From positions 29,801 through 93,800 of the forward strand of contig CBDULZ010000005.1 in NCBI GenBank assembly GCA_965368185.1: a DNA stretch of 64,000 nt, written 5' to 3'. Positions 9,128 through 17,245 of this stretch are shown here, piece after piece; the stretch's first letter is position 1, and the number at the start of each line of letters is the position of its first letter. Both the position numbers and the translations under genes were made by a program. This stretch comes from Kriegella sp965368185 (lineage in GTDB: Bacteria; Bacteroidota; Bacteroidia; Flavobacteriales; Flavobacteriaceae). A model generated the notes under the pieces. The model made no database searches and had not been told where the DNA came from. It saw only the letters and a list, made by a program, of their open reading frames with translations.

Positions 9128-11086
9128 ATGCAGATCAGTAAAAAAATAGCGGTACTAGTATTTTTAATAAATGTAGGTTCCTTTGTTTCGGCCCAAGATC
9201 TCTCGGAAATGGCTAAAAAGGAAGCGGCCTATTATGATATTGTAGATGTTCCCATCCCTGATGACGTGTTGTTGGAAGTCGGCGGATTGGCATTTAACGA
9301 TAAAGATCAATTGGGGGTTTCGACCCGAAGGGGAGAAGTGTGGGTAATTGATAAACCCTATGGAAAGAACCCTGATTACAAGCGATTTGCCCATGGTTTA
9401 CATGAGCCACTCGGACTTAATTTTAAAGACAACAGCTTTTATCTTTCCCAAAGAGGAGAACTTACCCGTTTGGAAGACAAAAATGGTGACGGCAAAGCCG
9501 ATTTGTACAAAACCGTTTACTCTTGGCCATTATCGGGCAATTACCATGATTATTCTTATGGCCCTAAGTTTATGGAGAATGGTGATATGTTGGTGACACT
9601 CAACCTCTCTTGGATAGGTCATGGGTCTAGTTTGGTTAAATGGCGTGGTTGGTTGTTAAAAATTACCCCAGAGGGTGAGATGGAACCTATAGCTACTGGT
9701 CTACGCTCTCCCTCAGGTTTTAATATCAATACGGAAGGCGATGTATTTTACACCGAAAATCAGGGCGATTGGGTAGCCTCTGGAAGAATGACCCATTTGG
9801 AAAAAGGCACTTTTGCAGGTAATCCGGAAGGGCTACGTTGGACTGGAGAGCCCAATTCGCCCCTGAATTTGAAACAAGATGAAATTGAAAAGGAATCAGG
9901 GTTGACGCTTTACGAATATGCCGAAAAAGTTCCGGCACTAAGGGCTCCCGCAATATGGTTTCCACATACGATTTTGGGTATCTCTACTTCCGATATAGTT
10001 TATGATACTACAAAAGGCAAATTCGGACCGTTCGAAGGTCAGATGTTCGTTGGTGATCAGGGGCATAGCAAAATTATGCGGGTGTTTATGGAAAAAGTAA
10101 ACGGTGTTTACCAAGGAGCAACATTCGCTTTTCGAGAAGGTTTTTCATCAGGTATTTTACGTATGCTTTGGGGTAGTGATGATAGTATGTTCGTTGGTAT
10201 GACGAGCAGGGGCTGGTCGTCTACGGGAAAAGCGCCTTACGGACTTCAACGTCTAAAATGGACAGGGAAAATGCCGTTTGAAATAAAATCGATGAAGGTG
10301 TTGGATGATGGTTTCGAACTTGAATTTACGAAACCTGTTGATAAAGCCATAGCCAGTAATCCGGCGACCTATAAGCTTACTACCTTTACCTACAACTATC
10401 ACTATATCTATGGCAGTGATATTATTGATCGCGAGATCGGTATGATAGCGAATGCCGAAGTGGCGCCAGACGGACGTTCGGTGAAATTGACCGCCCACGG
10501 CATGCGTCTTGGGTTCATACACCAATTGGAAATCCCAGAGCTGAAGGCGACCTCGGGAGAGTTATTGTTACATGATACCGGTTATTATACGTTGAACGAA
10601 GTGCCTGGAGGAACGCTAAAATCTCCTTCAATGTCAACCAGTACAAGTTCCGGTAAAAGCATAGTTCAGCCAAAAAGAACGGTTGAAATGCCCGAAAGTT
10701 GGGAAAATGGTGCGGAAAAACAATTGGTAATAGGTACCTCGCCGGGCTTAAAATATGACGTGACCGAAGTACGTGTGAAGCGAGGAACAAAACTCGAACT
10801 TACCTTTAACAATAACGACGATATGCTTCACAATCTCGTGATTACGGAAAAAGGAAAAAAGTCGGTTGATGAAGTTGGTAGATTGGCATTGCTTCTTGGT
10901 TTAGATGGTCCTGACAACAACTACGTGCCCGATACTGAATTGGTGCTCAGCCACACCGGAATTTTACAACCGGAATCTTCGGAAACTATTTATGTACAGA
11001 TTCCCGATACTTCCGGCGAGTATTGGATCGTGTGTACATTTCCTGGGCATTCTTCGATAATGCGTGCCAAATTGATTGTGGAGTAG
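9128..11086 (+). CDS. Exported beta-propeller protein with C-terminal type 1 copper (cupredoxin) domain
   Basis: 652 residues with a cleavable signal peptide (MQISKKIAVLVFLINVGSFVSAQ). Residues about 40-390 look like the six-bladed propeller of sugar-dehydrogenase-like proteins (EVGGLAFNDKDQLGVSTRRGEVWVI; GLRSPSGFNI; MFVGDQGHSKIMRV). A linker domain follows (about 390-510). Residues about 530-652 form an azurin/plastocyanin fold with the full ligand set of a type 1 copper site: His568 (MLHNL), Cys636, His641 and Met645 (CTFPGHSSIM). It may pass electrons from an oxidation reaction to a periplasmic acceptor. Substrate and partner are not known; the upstream DUF1080 gene suggests carbohydrates. 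Confidence 0.8.
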   Translation: MQISKKIAVLVFLINVGSFVSAQDLSEMAKKEAAYYDIVDVPIPDDVLLEVGGLAFNDKDQLGVSTRRGEVWVIDKPYGKNPDYKRFAHGLHEPLGLNFKDNSFYLSQRGELTRLEDKNGDGKADLYKTVYSWPLSGNYHDYSYGPKFMENGDMLVTLNLSWIGHGSSLVKWRGWLLKITPEGEMEPIATGLRSPSGFNINTEGDVFYTENQGDWVASGRMTHLEKGTFAGNPEGLRWTGEPNSPLNLKQDEIEKESGLTLYEYAEKVPALRAPAIWFPHTILGISTSDIVYDTTKGKFGPFEGQMFVGDQGHSKIMRVFMEKVNGVYQGATFAFREGFSSGILRMLWGSDDSMFVGMTSRGWSSTGKAPYGLQRLKWTGKMPFEIKSMKVLDDGFELEFTKPVDKAIASNPATYKLTTFTYNYHYIYGSDIIDREIGMIANAEVAPDGRSVKLTAHGMRLGFIHQLEIPELKATSGELLLHDTGYYTLNEVPGGTLKSPSMSTSTSSGKSIVQPKRTVEMPESWENGAEKQLVIGTSPGLKYDVTEVRVKRGTKLELTFNNNDDMLHNLVITEKGKKSVDEVGRLALLLGLDGPDNNYVPDTELVLSHTGILQPESSETIYVQIPDTSGEYWIVCTFPGHSSIMRAKLIVE

Positions 11087-11199
11087 CCTTCTGCTAAAAA
11101 TGGGATTTTAGGAGAGGAGTTCATCTTCCTTTGAATAATATTGGAGAGAGAAAATTGAAATTGCGAAGCAATTAAAACCCTAGCAAACCTTTATTGAGG

Positions 11200-12774
11200 T
11201 TATAAGTGTACCGGCAGTTTTCCCACTGCGTCAAATTCCCCTAAAAAGTGGGCAGCTGCGACTTTTTGAAACATTTTAAAGTTTTGATATACGATGATAA
11301 TGCCCTTGGTCTTTTCCGTATCAAAAAGATTGAGCACATACGGATTTCCGAACAGATACAATACTACATTTTTAGTGCTGAAAAGTGCGTTTATCGCTGT
11401 GATTTCTTCATCGGTAAACCCGAAATTATGGGCAGGCTTGACTTGTTTCGGGAATAAGGCCAAAAGAATATTTTTCTCACTGACAGCGTTCCTTTTAGTG
11501 ATATAAAATCGATTAAACTTTTTATTTTCCGATAAATCATTAAAAAAATGATTTTCAATGGGTTGTGTGTTTTCAAGTCCTACAAAAGAGGTAGTAGAGA
11601 ACTCAGCTATGGCTTCTTTTGTGCCTTTTAAAAGTGTCAGGCTCTTATGGGCTATTTTAAGGTTTAGTTCATCCGCGTTTGTAAGTGCCATGCTAGATTG
11701 CGACCCTTGAATTTGAATCGTTTTTTCTTTAAGCTTCCAAATGCGCTGAAAACTTTCTTCAATTTGCTTTTCGGAGGCGTTTTTTAGGATAGTCTGAATG
11801 CCTTCGGAACAATTTTCCGAGAAACAGAGCACATCATTTCCCGCATCAAAGGCCAGCCATTCCAATTCACCTTTAATAGGGTAATTTTTCGATACCGCAT
11901 GCATGTTTAGTGCATCTGAAATAACAACTCCATTATACCCCATTTCTTCCCGCAATATTCCTTTAATAATAGCCTTGGAAATACTTGAAGGTGTCGTTTT
12001 TCCCTCCGCTAATGCTGGTACGGATAAATGTCCGACCATAACTGAATCGACACCTTCATCAATTAGTTTTTGAAACGGATAAAGCTCATTTTGTACCAAT
12101 TCTTCCTTTGATTTGCCGATTAAGGGTAGTCCTAAATGCGAATCGGTGGCCGTATCGCCATGACCCGGAAAGTGTTTGATACTGGTCAAAACACCTTCGC
12201 TCTTTGTACCTTGAATGAAGGCCAGCGCTTTTTCGATAACTTGGTTTTTATCCTCTCCAAAAGAACGATAACCGATTACTGGATTATTGGGGTTGTTATT
12301 CAGGTCGACCACAGGGGCCAAATTCCAATGGATGCCTGCCGCTTTACAATCCAAGGCGATATTTTTACCTACTTCAAAAATAAGGGCGTTATTGTTCTGA
12401 ATAGCTCCTAAAGTAATGGCATAGGGGTATTGTGGGGTGTTTTCAATACGCATGGCGAGGCCCCATTCGGCATCGATAGCAATCAAAAGGGGATATTTGG
12501 CTACTTTTTGATAGCGAATAATCAAATTTTGCAACGTATTAAAACTCTTCACATTATGAACCACTTTCTTTTTACCCTCGAAATTGGTTGCTGCACTGGC
12601 ACGACTGTGAAAAAAGCAAAGTCCCCCAACACCTTGTTCTATAATCAGGTTTTCTATTTTTTTTATTTCATTTTCCGTGTCATTTATAAAAGCTGCGGGC
12701 ATAAATAGTTGTCCTACTTTTTCGGCCGTTGAAAGCTGCTCGTTTGCCTTTTTCAAAGGGAAAATACTACGCAT
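11200..12774 (-). CDS. Cytosolic glycoside hydrolase family 3 beta-N-acetylglucosaminidase (NagZ-like)
   Basis: 524 residues without a signal peptide. The GH3 N-terminal barrel is clear: DAEWGLAMRI at 101-110, the NagZ signature KHFPGHGDTATDSH at 200-213 (the Asp/His pair acts as acid-base in NagZ) and nucleophile Asp287 in ISDALNM. Longer than E. coli NagZ (341): a C-terminal extension of about 190 residues is present. It would remove GlcNAc from imported GlcNAc-anhydro-MurNAc peptides. Its start overlaps the end of ampG by 8 bases, which implies translational coupling of importer and hydrolase. A secreted paralogue is encoded at 53,640. Confidence 0.9.
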   Translation of the reverse strand: MRSIFPLKKANEQLSTAEKVGQLFMPAAFINDTENEIKKIENLIIEQGVGGLCFFHSRASAATNFEGKKKVVHNVKSFNTLQNLIIRYQKVAKYPLLIAIDAEWGLAMRIENTPQYPYAITLGAIQNNNALIFEVGKNIALDCKAAGIHWNLAPVVDLNNNPNNPVIGYRSFGEDKNQVIEKALAFIQGTKSEGVLTSIKHFPGHGDTATDSHLGLPLIGKSKEELVQNELYPFQKLIDEGVDSVMVGHLSVPALAEGKTTPSSISKAIIKGILREEMGYNGVVISDALNMHAVSKNYPIKGELEWLAFDAGNDVLCFSENCSEGIQTILKNASEKQIEESFQRIWKLKEKTIQIQGSQSSMALTNADELNLKIAHKSLTLLKGTKEAIAEFSTTSFVGLENTQPIENHFFNDLSENKKFNRFYITKRNAVSEKNILLALFPKQVKPAHNFGFTDEEITAINALFSTKNVVLYLFGNPYVLNLFDTEKTKGIIIVYQNFKMFQKVAAAHFLGEFDAVGKLPVHL

Positions 12775-14041
12775 TGGAATCTTCTGTTTTTTTGCCGAAA
12801 TCGGCTGGATATTTGATATACTTCAACAACAGTAAAGCGGGTAACGCGGCAATGACCACCCAAACAAAAAAACCGCCATATCCCAACCACTGCTGCATAT
12901 AGCCACTGATCATACCTGGTAGCATCATTCCCAAGGCCATAAAGCCGGTGGCGATGGCGTAGTGTGAAGTTTTCGAGTGCCCTTCGGCAATGTAAATGAG
13001 GTACATGAGAAAAGCTGCGAACCCAAAGCCATACCCGAATTTTTCAAAGACCACCGTTGCGGTTACGGCAAATATGTTGGTCGTTTTGGTCATGGCCAGA
13101 ACGGCATACAGTACATTGGGCACATTCAGGGAGAGTACCATGGGAAGCATCCATTTTTTTAGCCCGTCTCGGGAAATTAAAATTCCTCCTAAAATTCCGC
13201 CTAAGGAGAGCATGATTACCCCAGCGGTCCCAAAAATGGTACCTAGTTGTTCTGTCGAATAGCCCAATCCACCTTTTTCAGGAGTATCAAGTAAAAAGGG
13301 AGCGGCCATTTTTACCAATTGCGATTCTCCCAAGCGATAGGTAAGAATAAAAGCCAATGCGATTCCGATATTCGGTTTTGTAAAAAAAGACTTGAACACC
13401 GCAAGAAAACCTTTCGGTTTTTGTGTAATGATATTAGAAGATGTTTCATATTTCGGTGTAACAAAAAAGTTAGAAACCGTCAAAATCAACATTAAAAAGG
13501 CCGCTGCCGTCATGGTAATACTCCACGCCTTGGTGTTGTCGCCATATCTATTTTCAAGAAAGCCGGCCAATATAACGATGAGTCCTTCACCGGTAACCAT
13601 GGCCAGACGATAGAACGTACTTCGCATGCCTACAAAGAACGATTGTTTTTTTTCCGTTAAACCTAGCATATAATAGCCGTCAGAGGCAATGTCATTCGTA
13701 GCTGAGGCAAACGCGGCCATCCAAAAGCAGGCCAATGTGGTCATGAAAAACATGTTTGTGGGCAACGTAAGACCAACGCCGAGCAGGGCCATTGCTATGA
13801 GTAACTGCATGCTTAAAAACCATTTGCGTTTTGTGCTTTTGAGGTCTACGAACGGACTCCACAAGGGTTTTAGCACCCAAGGCAGGTATAAAAGACTGGT
13901 ATAAAGTCCGATATCTTCATTGCTGACCCCTAGCTTTTTGTACATGATAACCGAGACTGTAACGACCAGCACATAGGGGAGGCCTTGGGTGAAGTAGAGA
14001 ACAGGTACCCAAGCCCATGCCCATTTGTCTTTTTGCACCAT
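12767..14041 (-). CDS. ampG: AmpG-like muropeptide permease (MFS)
   Basis: About 424 residues with 12 predicted membrane segments. Residues near the start (VPVLYFTQGLPYVLV, then YTSLLYLPWVLKPLWSPFVD) and ASATNDIASDGYYMLGL match the AmpG branch of the major facilitator superfamily, which brings anhydro-muropeptides into the cytosol. The frame also opens with a TTG three codons earlier (14,050), but ATG at 14,041 is preferred. It overlaps the GH3 hydrolase gene by 8 bases. A terminator of the upstream nagB gene lies at 14,089-14,117, so ampG has its own promoter between there and the start (a TACATTTA box is present, no clear -33). Confidence 0.9.
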   Translation of the reverse strand: MVQKDKWAWAWVPVLYFTQGLPYVLVVTVSVIMYKKLGVSNEDIGLYTSLLYLPWVLKPLWSPFVDLKSTKRKWFLSMQLLIAMALLGVGLTLPTNMFFMTTLACFWMAAFASATNDIASDGYYMLGLTEKKQSFFVGMRSTFYRLAMVTGEGLIVILAGFLENRYGDNTKAWSITMTAAAFLMLILTVSNFFVTPKYETSSNIITQKPKGFLAVFKSFFTKPNIGIALAFILTYRLGESQLVKMAAPFLLDTPEKGGLGYSTEQLGTIFGTAGVIMLSLGGILGGILISRDGLKKWMLPMVLSLNVPNVLYAVLAMTKTTNIFAVTATVVFEKFGYGFGFAAFLMYLIYIAEGHSKTSHYAIATGFMALGMMLPGMISGYMQQWLGYGGFFVWVVIAALPALLLLKYIKYPADFGKKTEDSNA

Positions 14042-14088
14042 TAAATTCAATTTGGTTTAAATGTACCAAAATCGATTTGTTCTTCCAT

Positions 14089-14117
14089 AAAAAAGCCCGT
14101 TTCAATTTGAAACGGGC
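14089..14117 (-). terminator. Rho-independent terminator after nagB
   Basis: Perfect 10-bp stem (GCCCGTTTCA at 14095-14104, complement at 14108-14117) with a 3-base loop, followed on the minus strand by six T. It sits about 100 bases past the nagB stop and separates nagB from ampG. Confidence 0.88.
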
Positions 14118-14214
14118 ATTTAAAATTTTTGAATCCAAGGTTTAGGCACGAAATTCTACAACATATGTCCTTACATAGTCTTTTGTTGGGTTCGAACCAG
14201 TTAGAAACAGGGTC

Positions 14215-16146
14215 TTAGTTGAATTTATGTCTTACGAATGCTTCCATAGCGGCATAGTCTGATAACCCGAGTGCCCTATAGCGTGACGCAGTATCCTTAT
14301 TGCGTTCCTCTGCTCGCATCCAGAATTCCCTGGAATCATCACCTTGAAACATAACCCCATCTTTTTGAGATTGATGGCAGAATATGGCATACCGTTTTTT
14401 GAGCACCTGATCCGGACTCATTGGTACGGCCATCTCAATTTCATTGATATCCCATTCGTGCCATGCACCTCGGTAAAGCCATAACCAACAATCATTTGCA
14501 AAAGGTTCTTCTTTTAGCCGTTCCATGGCTTCAAAAACTGCATCTAGACAAACTTTATGTGTACCATGTGGATCGGCAAGGTCGCCAGCGGCATAGATTT
14601 GATGAGGCTTTATTTCTTTGATGAGATCAGCGACAATGGTAATATCTTCATCGGAAAGGTTATTCTTTTTAATGGTTCCGGTTTCATAAAAGGGGAGATC
14701 CAAGAAATGGACATTCGCATCATCAAGTCCTAAATATCGGGTAGCAGCATATGATTCACCTCTTCTTATATTGCCTTTTAAGCTACGAACCTCAAGTGAA
14801 TCAAAACTACTTTCCTTTTTAGCTTTAATCGAGTCGATTATAGTCTGCGCCTTTTCAGATGGTTCTATTCTTTTTGCTATTTCGGCAAATTTTAAAGCTT
14901 CGGTGTCTGAAACGGCAATGTTGCCCGAAGTTTGATATGCTACATGAACTTCATGGCCTTGTTCGATCAACCGATCAAAAGTACCTCCCATTGATATGAC
15001 GTCATCATCAGGGTGCGGACTGAATATAATAACCCTCTTCTTAGCTGGTAAGGCTCTTTCGGGTCGGTGTGTATCGTCAGCATTGGGTTTGCCACCTGGC
15101 CATCCGGTTATAGTATGTTGCAATCTATTGAACATTTTGATGTTCAAGTCATAAGAATCTTCTAGTGCCAACAGCCCTGACATACCGTTGTCGTTATAGT
15201 CCTTATCTGTTAAGCTTAAAATTGATTTTCCCGTTTCGTTGCAAAGCCATACAATAGCTTTGGCACTCAAGTTTTCCGTCCATTTGAGGGATTCATCGAC
15301 CAACCACGGTGTTTTGTTTCGTGTGAGTTCAGAACCTGCACCTGTATCTAAGACAAATGTGCAATTATTATGTTGTTGTAAATACGTGGCCGGCACGTGT
15401 GAAGAAATATCGCCTTCAACGGTTTTTTTAATGATGTCCGCTTTATTTTGTCCCCAACCAAGTAAAACAATTCTTTTGGCGCTTAGAACCGTGGCAATAC
15501 CCATTGTAATGGCTTTTCTTGGTACATTTTCTATTCCAAGAAAGGCTGGAGCGGCATCTACACGTGTAATGTGGTCCAATGTAATTACACGCGTCCCGGA
15601 ATTGTAATGTGATCCCGGTTCGTTAAAGCCAATATGGCCGGTTCGACCTATACCTAAAAGTTGAAAGTCAAGTCCCCCGCTGTTCTTTATTTTCTTTTCA
15701 TACGCTAAACAATATTGAATGACCGATTCTCCCGAAACCGTACCGTCGGGAACATTAACATTCTCTTCAGGAATGTCGATATGATTGAACAAATGTTCGT
15801 GCATAAAGAAATGATAGCTTTGTCGGTTTTCTCGCTCCATAGGCAGATATTCGTCGAGATTGAACGTAATTACGTTAGCGAAGCTAAGACCTTCTTCATT
15901 ATGCATCCTGACCAGCTCTTCATATACTTTTATAGGGGAAGAACCCGTTGCCAAGCCCAGTACACAGGTTTTGTTCGTGGCTTGTTTTTTTCTAATAAGA
16001 TCTGCGATTTCCTGTGCAACCTTGATAGAGGCCTCGTTTGAGTTTGAAAAAATAACATTATGTATCTTTTCAAAGCGGGTTTCCTCAAATTGCCCTACAG
16101 GTTTATAGCCAATGTCGGTGCCGTCTTTTTTCAATGTGGTTTTCAT
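14215..16146 (-). CDS. nagB: Glucosamine-6-phosphate deaminase fused to a PIG-L/LmbE-type deacetylase
   Basis: About 643 residues, twice the size of E. coli NagB (266). Residues about 25-285 are NagB: GLATGSSPIKVYEEL at 64-78, NLDEY at 96-100, GIGRTGHIGFNEPGS at 165-179. After a linker, residues about 365-620 form a zinc-dependent PIG-L deacetylase: IIFSPHPDDDVISMGG (PHPDDD at 377-382) and DPHGTH further on supply the metal ligands. NagB converts GlcN-6-P to fructose-6-P and ammonia; the second half may remove an N-acetyl group. The frame extends to an ATG at 16,197, but a promoter -7 box at 16,195-16,202 would leave that codon outside the message, so 16,146 (MKTTLKK) is chosen. Divergent from the DeoR gene. 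Confidence 0.92.
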   Translation of the reverse strand: MKTTLKKDGTDIGYKPVGQFEETRFEKIHNVIFSNSNEASIKVAQEIADLIRKKQATNKTCVLGLATGSSPIKVYEELVRMHNEEGLSFANVITFNLDEYLPMERENRQSYHFFMHEHLFNHIDIPEENVNVPDGTVSGESVIQYCLAYEKKIKNSGGLDFQLLGIGRTGHIGFNEPGSHYNSGTRVITLDHITRVDAAPAFLGIENVPRKAITMGIATVLSAKRIVLLGWGQNKADIIKKTVEGDISSHVPATYLQQHNNCTFVLDTGAGSELTRNKTPWLVDESLKWTENLSAKAIVWLCNETGKSILSLTDKDYNDNGMSGLLALEDSYDLNIKMFNRLQHTITGWPGGKPNADDTHRPERALPAKKRVIIFSPHPDDDVISMGGTFDRLIEQGHEVHVAYQTSGNIAVSDTEALKFAEIAKRIEPSEKAQTIIDSIKAKKESSFDSLEVRSLKGNIRRGESYAATRYLGLDDANVHFLDLPFYETGTIKKNNLSDEDITIVADLIKEIKPHQIYAAGDLADPHGTHKVCLDAVFEAMERLKEEPFANDCWLWLYRGAWHEWDINEIEMAVPMSPDQVLKKRYAIFCHQSQKDGVMFQGDDSREFWMRAEERNKDTASRYRALGLSDYAAMEAFVRHKFN

Positions 16147-16194
16147 AAGCTGTTCTATTCTTATTTGTTGTGCCTGGTGGCAATTAGAATCATG

Positions 16195-16202
16195 CAAATA
16201 TA
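16195..16202 (-). promoter_or_regulatory. Candidate -7 box of nagB
   Basis: TATATTTG on the minus strand matches TAnnTTTG exactly and lies about 50 bases before the preferred nagB start. No good TTG is found at the right distance upstream. Confidence 0.5.
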
Positions 16203-16218
16203 GGCAATTTATCTATTG

Positions 16219-16300
16219 TTTGCTGTTTTGTGCAATATATTTATGCCGTTTTATGCTTCTTTTGGGCAATTTGTAATTTTAAGCCGTTAAAAACAGCAAA
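16219..16300. promoter_or_regulatory. Candidate DeoR-family operator region between nagB and the regulator gene
   Basis: A perfect 11-bp inverted repeat (TTTGCTGTTTT at 16219-16229, AAAACAGCAAA at 16290-16300) brackets 60 bases. Inside and across its edge are two related direct copies, TTATGCCGTTTTA and TTAAGCCGTTAAA (about 16240-16252 and 16279-16291; 10 of 13 identical). The site lies between two divergent genes, one a DeoR-type regulator, the usual place for autoregulation and loop formation. Confidence 0.5.
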
Positions 16301-16314
16301 TTCATTTTAATGGT

Positions 16315-16322
16315 TATCTTTG
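16315..16322 (+). promoter_or_regulatory. Candidate -7 box of the DeoR gene
   Basis: TATCTTTG, an exact TAnnTTTG match, 31 bases before the preferred ATG at 16,354. The -33 element is poor, which fits a regulated promoter. Confidence 0.45.
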
Positions 16323-16353
16323 TTTCTTTATAATGTATTTAATTCTATATAGT

Positions 16354-17103
16354 ATGTTAAAGGAGGAGCGGCATCAAACCATATTGAGCGAAGTTGAACT
16401 ACATAATAGAATATTGTTGACGGATATTGCTGAGGCCTTGGACGTATCTATTGACACTGTTAGAAGAGATGTAAAAGAACTCGATGCAGAAAATAGATTG
16501 CGTAAAGTCCACGGAGGGGCTATTTCCTTAGGTTTTAGGTCGAATAGTGCGAGAAATGATAATATCTATAAATTAGACCAAAAAATTAAAATTGCCGAAA
16601 AAGCGCTGGCTTTGTTAAAAGATGGTGGTGTGATTTTTGTAGACGGGGGAACTACCTGTTTGGAGTTGGCGCGATTGATACCGAGCAATCTTGATTTAAC
16701 CTGTTTTACCCATAGTTTGCCCGTGGCTATGGAGTTGCTTACCAAAAGTAACATCACCGTAATTTTTGTAGGAGGCCAAGTTTCTAAAGAATCTCAGATT
16801 GCAATCGGTGCGAATGCCATTCATAATCTTTCCGAGATTAAGGTAGATTACAGCTTTATCGGAACGGGATATGTCGACTCTTATTATGGACTTACCGAAT
16901 TCGATTGGGATATTGTTCAAGTAAAAAAGGCGATAATAAAATCTTCAAAGAAGTCGGTGCTTTTATCCATCTCGGAAAAGTTGAATTCGCAACATCGCTA
17001 TAAGACATGCGATATCAATGCCATCAACACCATGATTACCGAATTGGAGCCGGAGAATGATTTGTTGAGACCTTTCCGAAATCATGACATACGGCTGATT
17101 TAA
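16354..17103 (+). CDS. DeoR-family transcriptional regulator
   Basis: 249 residues from MLKEERHQTIL, the conserved start of the family (the frame also has an ATG at 16,333 that adds seven hydrophobic residues). Residues 1-57 hold the winged helix-turn-helix (LTDIAEALDVSIDTVRRDVKEL, then the wing KVHGGA). Residues about 70-230 form the sugar-phosphate sensor domain with DGGTTCLELARLIP and the FVGGQVSKESQIAIG segment. Such regulators usually bind a phosphosugar. Placed between nagB (divergent) and murQ (same strand), it most likely senses an amino-sugar phosphate such as GlcN-6-P, GlcNAc-6-P or MurNAc-6-P. Confidence 0.92.
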   Translation: MLKEERHQTILSEVELHNRILLTDIAEALDVSIDTVRRDVKELDAENRLRKVHGGAISLGFRSNSARNDNIYKLDQKIKIAEKALALLKDGGVIFVDGGTTCLELARLIPSNLDLTCFTHSLPVAMELLTKSNITVIFVGGQVSKESQIAIGANAIHNLSEIKVDYSFIGTGYVDSYYGLTEFDWDIVQVKKAIIKSSKKSVLLSISEKLNSQHRYKTCDINAINTMITELEPENDLLRPFRNHDIRLI

Positions 17104-17160
17104 TTTAAAATTTCTCGGGGCTCTGCCCCGGGAATAGTCGGTTTCAAGAAATTCTTTATT
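17101..17160. repeat. Dispersed repeat, short form (hairpin plus conserved tail)
   Basis: Starts at the DeoR stop codon. Bases 17101-17132 match 59731-59762 at 29 of 32 positions, and 17131-17160 match 59941-59970 at 28 of 30, so this copy equals the two ends of the longer copy at 59.7 kb joined together. It contains a hairpin with arms at 17112-17120 and 17126-17134 around CTCTG (one G-T pair). It may also act as a terminator for the regulator gene. Confidence 0.75.
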
Positions 17161-17217
17161 AGAATAAAGAGAATTTTAGAAACGGACATCCAAGGCTTTT
17201 TGTCTTGCTTTTCTGTT

Positions 17218-17225
17218 TAACTTTG
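17218..17225 (+). promoter_or_regulatory. Candidate -7 box of murQ
   Basis: TAACTTTG (TAnnTTTG) 20 bases before the murQ start; the -33 element is not clear. Confidence 0.4.
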
Positions 17226-17245
17226 CGACACCAAGCATAAGAACT

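Noticed and set aside
16147..16197. Longer nagB start (17 extra residues)
   Set aside because: The upstream ATG falls inside the likely promoter -7 box, and the extra residues are unlike the family N-terminus.
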